Assembly (NCBI RefSeq): GCF_024206495.1
Contig: NZ_JAMBPQ010000005.1
Span: 1-64,000 of the forward strand
Direction: 5' to 3'
Source of the DNA: Paraburkholderia sp. CNPSo 3272
GTDB lineage: Bacteria; Pseudomonadota; Gammaproteobacteria; Burkholderiales; Burkholderiaceae
Length of the DNA stretch: 64,000 nt
Shown here: piece after piece, positions 62,187 through 64,000 of the stretch
Position numbering within the stretch: position 1 is the stretch's first letter
Layout: every line of letters begins with the position of its first letter
Made by a program: the position numbers and the translations under genes
Notes under the pieces: generated by a model
Database searches by the model: none
What the model was told of the DNA's origin: nothing
The model's input: the letters and a program-made list of their open reading frames with translations, nothing else

Positions 62187-63455
62187 CTACAGCGACAGCT
62201 TGCACGCCTCGTGCAGCGAAGTCAGCCTGCGCACTGGCTCCGCCACGTACGGGTTGCTCTCGTCCCATGCGTAGCCCGCCAGCACCGAACTAATCATCCG
62301 ACGGATCAAGGGCGTCTGGCGCGGGTAATAAATGATGTCCTGCAGCTCCCCGCTGTACCAGCGCTCGACAAAGGCGCGGAACGTGTCGATACCCTTGCGC
62401 AGCGGCACGTCGTATTCGGCCTGCCAGTCCACCACCGCGCCGCCGAGCGCGCGCTCGAGCACCTTCACGGCAAGGTGCGCCGAACGCAGCGCGATGGTGA
62501 CGCCCGAAGAAAACACCGGGTCAAGGAACTCGCCCGCGTTGCCGAGCAGCGCGAAGCCTGGCCCGTGCAATCGTTCGACGTTGGCCGAATAGCCGCCGAT
62601 CTGGTTCACGGGCATGAGAAACGGCGCGTCGCCGATCAGGCGGTTCAATGTCGGCTCCTCGCGAATGAGCGCCCGCAGCCGCGCCTCGCGTTCCGCTTGC
62701 GGCACGTCGAGGAAAGCGGCATCGGCAACACAGCCCACCGACGAGCGGCCGCCCGCGAGCGGGATCATCCAGAACCACACATCGCGATGCTCGGGGTGCG
62801 TCGCGATGCAAATCTTGTTGCGATCGAAGGCGTCCAGCGCCAGCCCGTCACGCACGTGGCTGAAGATCGCGGCACGCGTCGGCAGGCCGGAAGGCGCCTC
62901 AAGATTCAGGAGGCGCGGCAGCACGCGGCCGAAGCCGCTCGCGTCGAGCACGAAACGCGCGTGCACTTCATAGTGCGCCTGGTTTTCGTCGATGACCTCC
63001 AGCACCGGCGCGTCGCCCGTGCGCATGCCGGTCACCGTGTGGCCGAAGCGCACTTCGGCGCCCTGCTGTGCGGCGCAGCCGATCAGCAGATCGTCGAACT
63101 TCGCGCGCTCCACCTGGTACGTCGTGCCCCAGCCCGCCGCATGCTTGTCGCGGAAGTCGTACGACGATACCTCGTCGCGCCACACGAAATGCGCGCCGTT
63201 CTTGTACTGAAAGCCGGTTTCCACCACAGCCTGCAGCATGCCGGCCTCTTCGAGATACGCCATGCTTTGCGGCAAGAGGCTCTCGCCGATCGAGAAGCGC
63301 GGGAAATGCTGGCGCTCCAGCACGAGCACCGAGCGTCCGGCCTTGCGCAACAAGGCTGCAGCCACGGCGCCCGAGGGGCCCGCGCCGATAATCGCCACGT
63401 CGACGGCTTCGCGTCGCGTGGACGGCGTAACGGCTTCTCCAATGCTCTTTTCCAT
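62187..63455 (-). CDS. FAD-dependent oxidoreductase (halogenase/geranylgeranyl-reductase type)
   Basis: 422 residues. FAD site GAGPSG at 24-29, then ERQHFPRFSIGESLLPQSM, a signature of the flavin-dependent halogenase and geranylgeranyl-reductase group, and LLGNAGEFLDPVFSSGVTIALRS (second flavin contact). The halogenase WxWxIP motif is partly seen as WFWMIPL, but the catalytic Lys region is not, so halogenation is not claimed. Divergent from the methyltransferase gene; such pairs occur in secondary-metabolite clusters. Confidence 0.83.
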   Translation of the reverse strand: MEKSIGEAVTPSTRREAVDVAIIGAGPSGAVAAALLRKAGRSVLVLERQHFPRFSIGESLLPQSMAYLEEAGMLQAVVETGFQYKNGAHFVWRDEVSSYDFRDKHAAGWGTTYQVERAKFDDLLIGCAAQQGAEVRFGHTVTGMRTGDAPVLEVIDENQAHYEVHARFVLDASGFGRVLPRLLNLEAPSGLPTRAAIFSHVRDGLALDAFDRNKICIATHPEHRDVWFWMIPLAGGRSSVGCVADAAFLDVPQAEREARLRALIREEPTLNRLIGDAPFLMPVNQIGGYSANVERLHGPGFALLGNAGEFLDPVFSSGVTIALRSAHLAVKVLERALGGAVVDWQAEYDVPLRKGIDTFRAFVERWYSGELQDIIYYPRQTPLIRRMISSVLAGYAWDESNPYVAEPVRRLTSLHEACKLSL

Positions 63456-63638
63456 AGTCCTTTCCCTTCTCTGCGTCCTGACGCGCTCTGTTACGTCCTG
63501 TCACGTCCAGTTACGACTGTATGCCCAATGCAAGCGCACTGCGCTGCGCGAAACCGTGATTCTGACACCCCTCGCTGCGCCCTTGCATTTACAATGCCCA
63601 TTCGCGTCCATGACCGCATTCGCAACGGGTAAAAAAAT

Positions 63639-64000
63639 ATGTCGGTTTCCGAATCAAATTACGTGCCGTTCGTCCCGGAAACGGCCTTCGGCATCTGGTT
63701 TCTCCGCACCCATACATGGGAGCACCATGTGCTGCGCGTGGCGATCGACGACCTTAAGCGCCTCGTGGACGCGCCTTTGCCCGACGCGCCCGAAATCGTC
63801 GATGTCGGCTGTGGCCAGGGCAAGTCGTTCCGCCTGCTGGCCGAGGCTTTCCGCCCGCGCCGCATCGTGGGGATCGACTATCACGAGGCATCGCTCGAAC
63901 TGGCGGCGCGTGCCGCGCGCACCTGCCAGGACAAATTGCAGACGCAGACCACGTTCGAACTGCTGCACGGCGACTGCGCGAACCTGCCGCTGCCCACGGC
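63639..64000 (+). CDS. Class I SAM-dependent methyltransferase, cut by window edge
   Basis: The first 120 residues are visible from ATG 63639. Motif I is VDVGCGQG at 54-61, followed by VGIDYHEASLELAARAA (acidic SAM-binding residue) and LLHGDCANLPLPTA. Together these show a Rossmann-type methyltransferase. Substrate unknown. Located 183 bases from the divergent FAD oxidoreductase; both may belong to a biosynthetic cluster continuing beyond the window. Confidence 0.85.
   Translation, partial: MSVSESNYVPFVPETAFGIWFLRTHTWEHHVLRVAIDDLKRLVDAPLPDAPEIVDVGCGQGKSFRLLAEAFRPRRIVGIDYHEASLELAARAARTCQDKLQTQTTFELLHGDCANLPLPT

Noticed and set aside
62187..63455. Calling the FAD enzyme a tryptophan halogenase
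   Set aside because: WFWMIP resembles the halogenase motif only in part and the catalytic Lys region could not be found.
1..64000. CRISPR arrays, tRNA/rRNA genes, prophage genes and integrase/attachment sites
   Set aside because: No evenly spaced repeats, cloverleaf-type sequences or phage-type genes were noticed; the only mobile-element trace is at the left edge.

Overview
The window is GC-rich, densely coding DNA of a Burkholderiaceae type, most like Paraburkholderia or Caballeronia. Support for this: an OmpC-type porin ending in Phe, a DUF4148 secreted protein, an RND tripartite pump, GntR/LysR-controlled catabolic operons, and AT-rich intergenic islands in a GC-rich background. No rRNA, tRNA, CRISPR array or phage module was seen. 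Only the left edge shows a mobile element, the start of a transposase. Functions are inferred from motifs and recalled family knowledge; no search was run.

Layout: (1) 1-240, IS end. (2) 416-6427, minus-strand RND efflux operon (adaptor, pump, outer-membrane factor). (3) 6927-12403, small secreted protein, then a LysR regulator followed by an FAD monooxygenase, two AhpD/CMD-like proteins and an MHS transporter. (4) 12478-18116, housekeeping and envelope genes: RlpA-like lipoprotein, DUF4148 protein, small membrane protein, TPR glycosyltransferase, porin, haloacid dehalogenase. (5) 18248-35130, a probable organosulfur-scavenging island: peptide-type ABC transporter, SfnG-like, DszA/NtaA-like and DszC/SfnB-like flavin enzymes, a protein with the DszB catalytic residues (C9, H50, R60), a second peptide-type binding protein, an aldo/keto reductase, a second SfnB/DszC-like protein, and orphan SsuA-like and MetQ-like binding proteins. 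(6) 35406-38053, a two-gene pentonate branch (FAH-family dehydratase and alpha-ketoglutarate semialdehyde dehydrogenase).

(7) 38136-55539 is the most unusual part. A minus-strand operon (alpha/beta hydrolase, flavin reductase, PotDBCA-like ABC importer, GntR, succinate-semialdehyde-type dehydrogenase, AAHS transporter) faces a plus-strand operon (DUF1185, alpha/beta hydrolase, flavin reductase, luciferase-like monooxygenase, aldehyde dehydrogenase, NCS1 permease). A GntR gene and a DUF1330 gene lie between them. The hydrolase and flavin reductase are present twice, once per operon, and both reductases carry a NUDIX-like tail without a Nudix box. Five copies of an ATGGNATNCCAT palindrome lie in the three control regions. 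I infer one regulon for uptake and oxidative ring opening of an N-heterocycle. It resembles Rut (uracil) and bacterial pyridine cleavage but matches neither.

(8) 55621-61485, ribose-type ABC transporter, GntR regulator and L-fuconate dehydratase with all catalytic residues, arranged around a palindromic operator. (9) 61698-64000, SnoaL-like protein, FAD-dependent oxidoreductase and the start of a methyltransferase that runs off the window.
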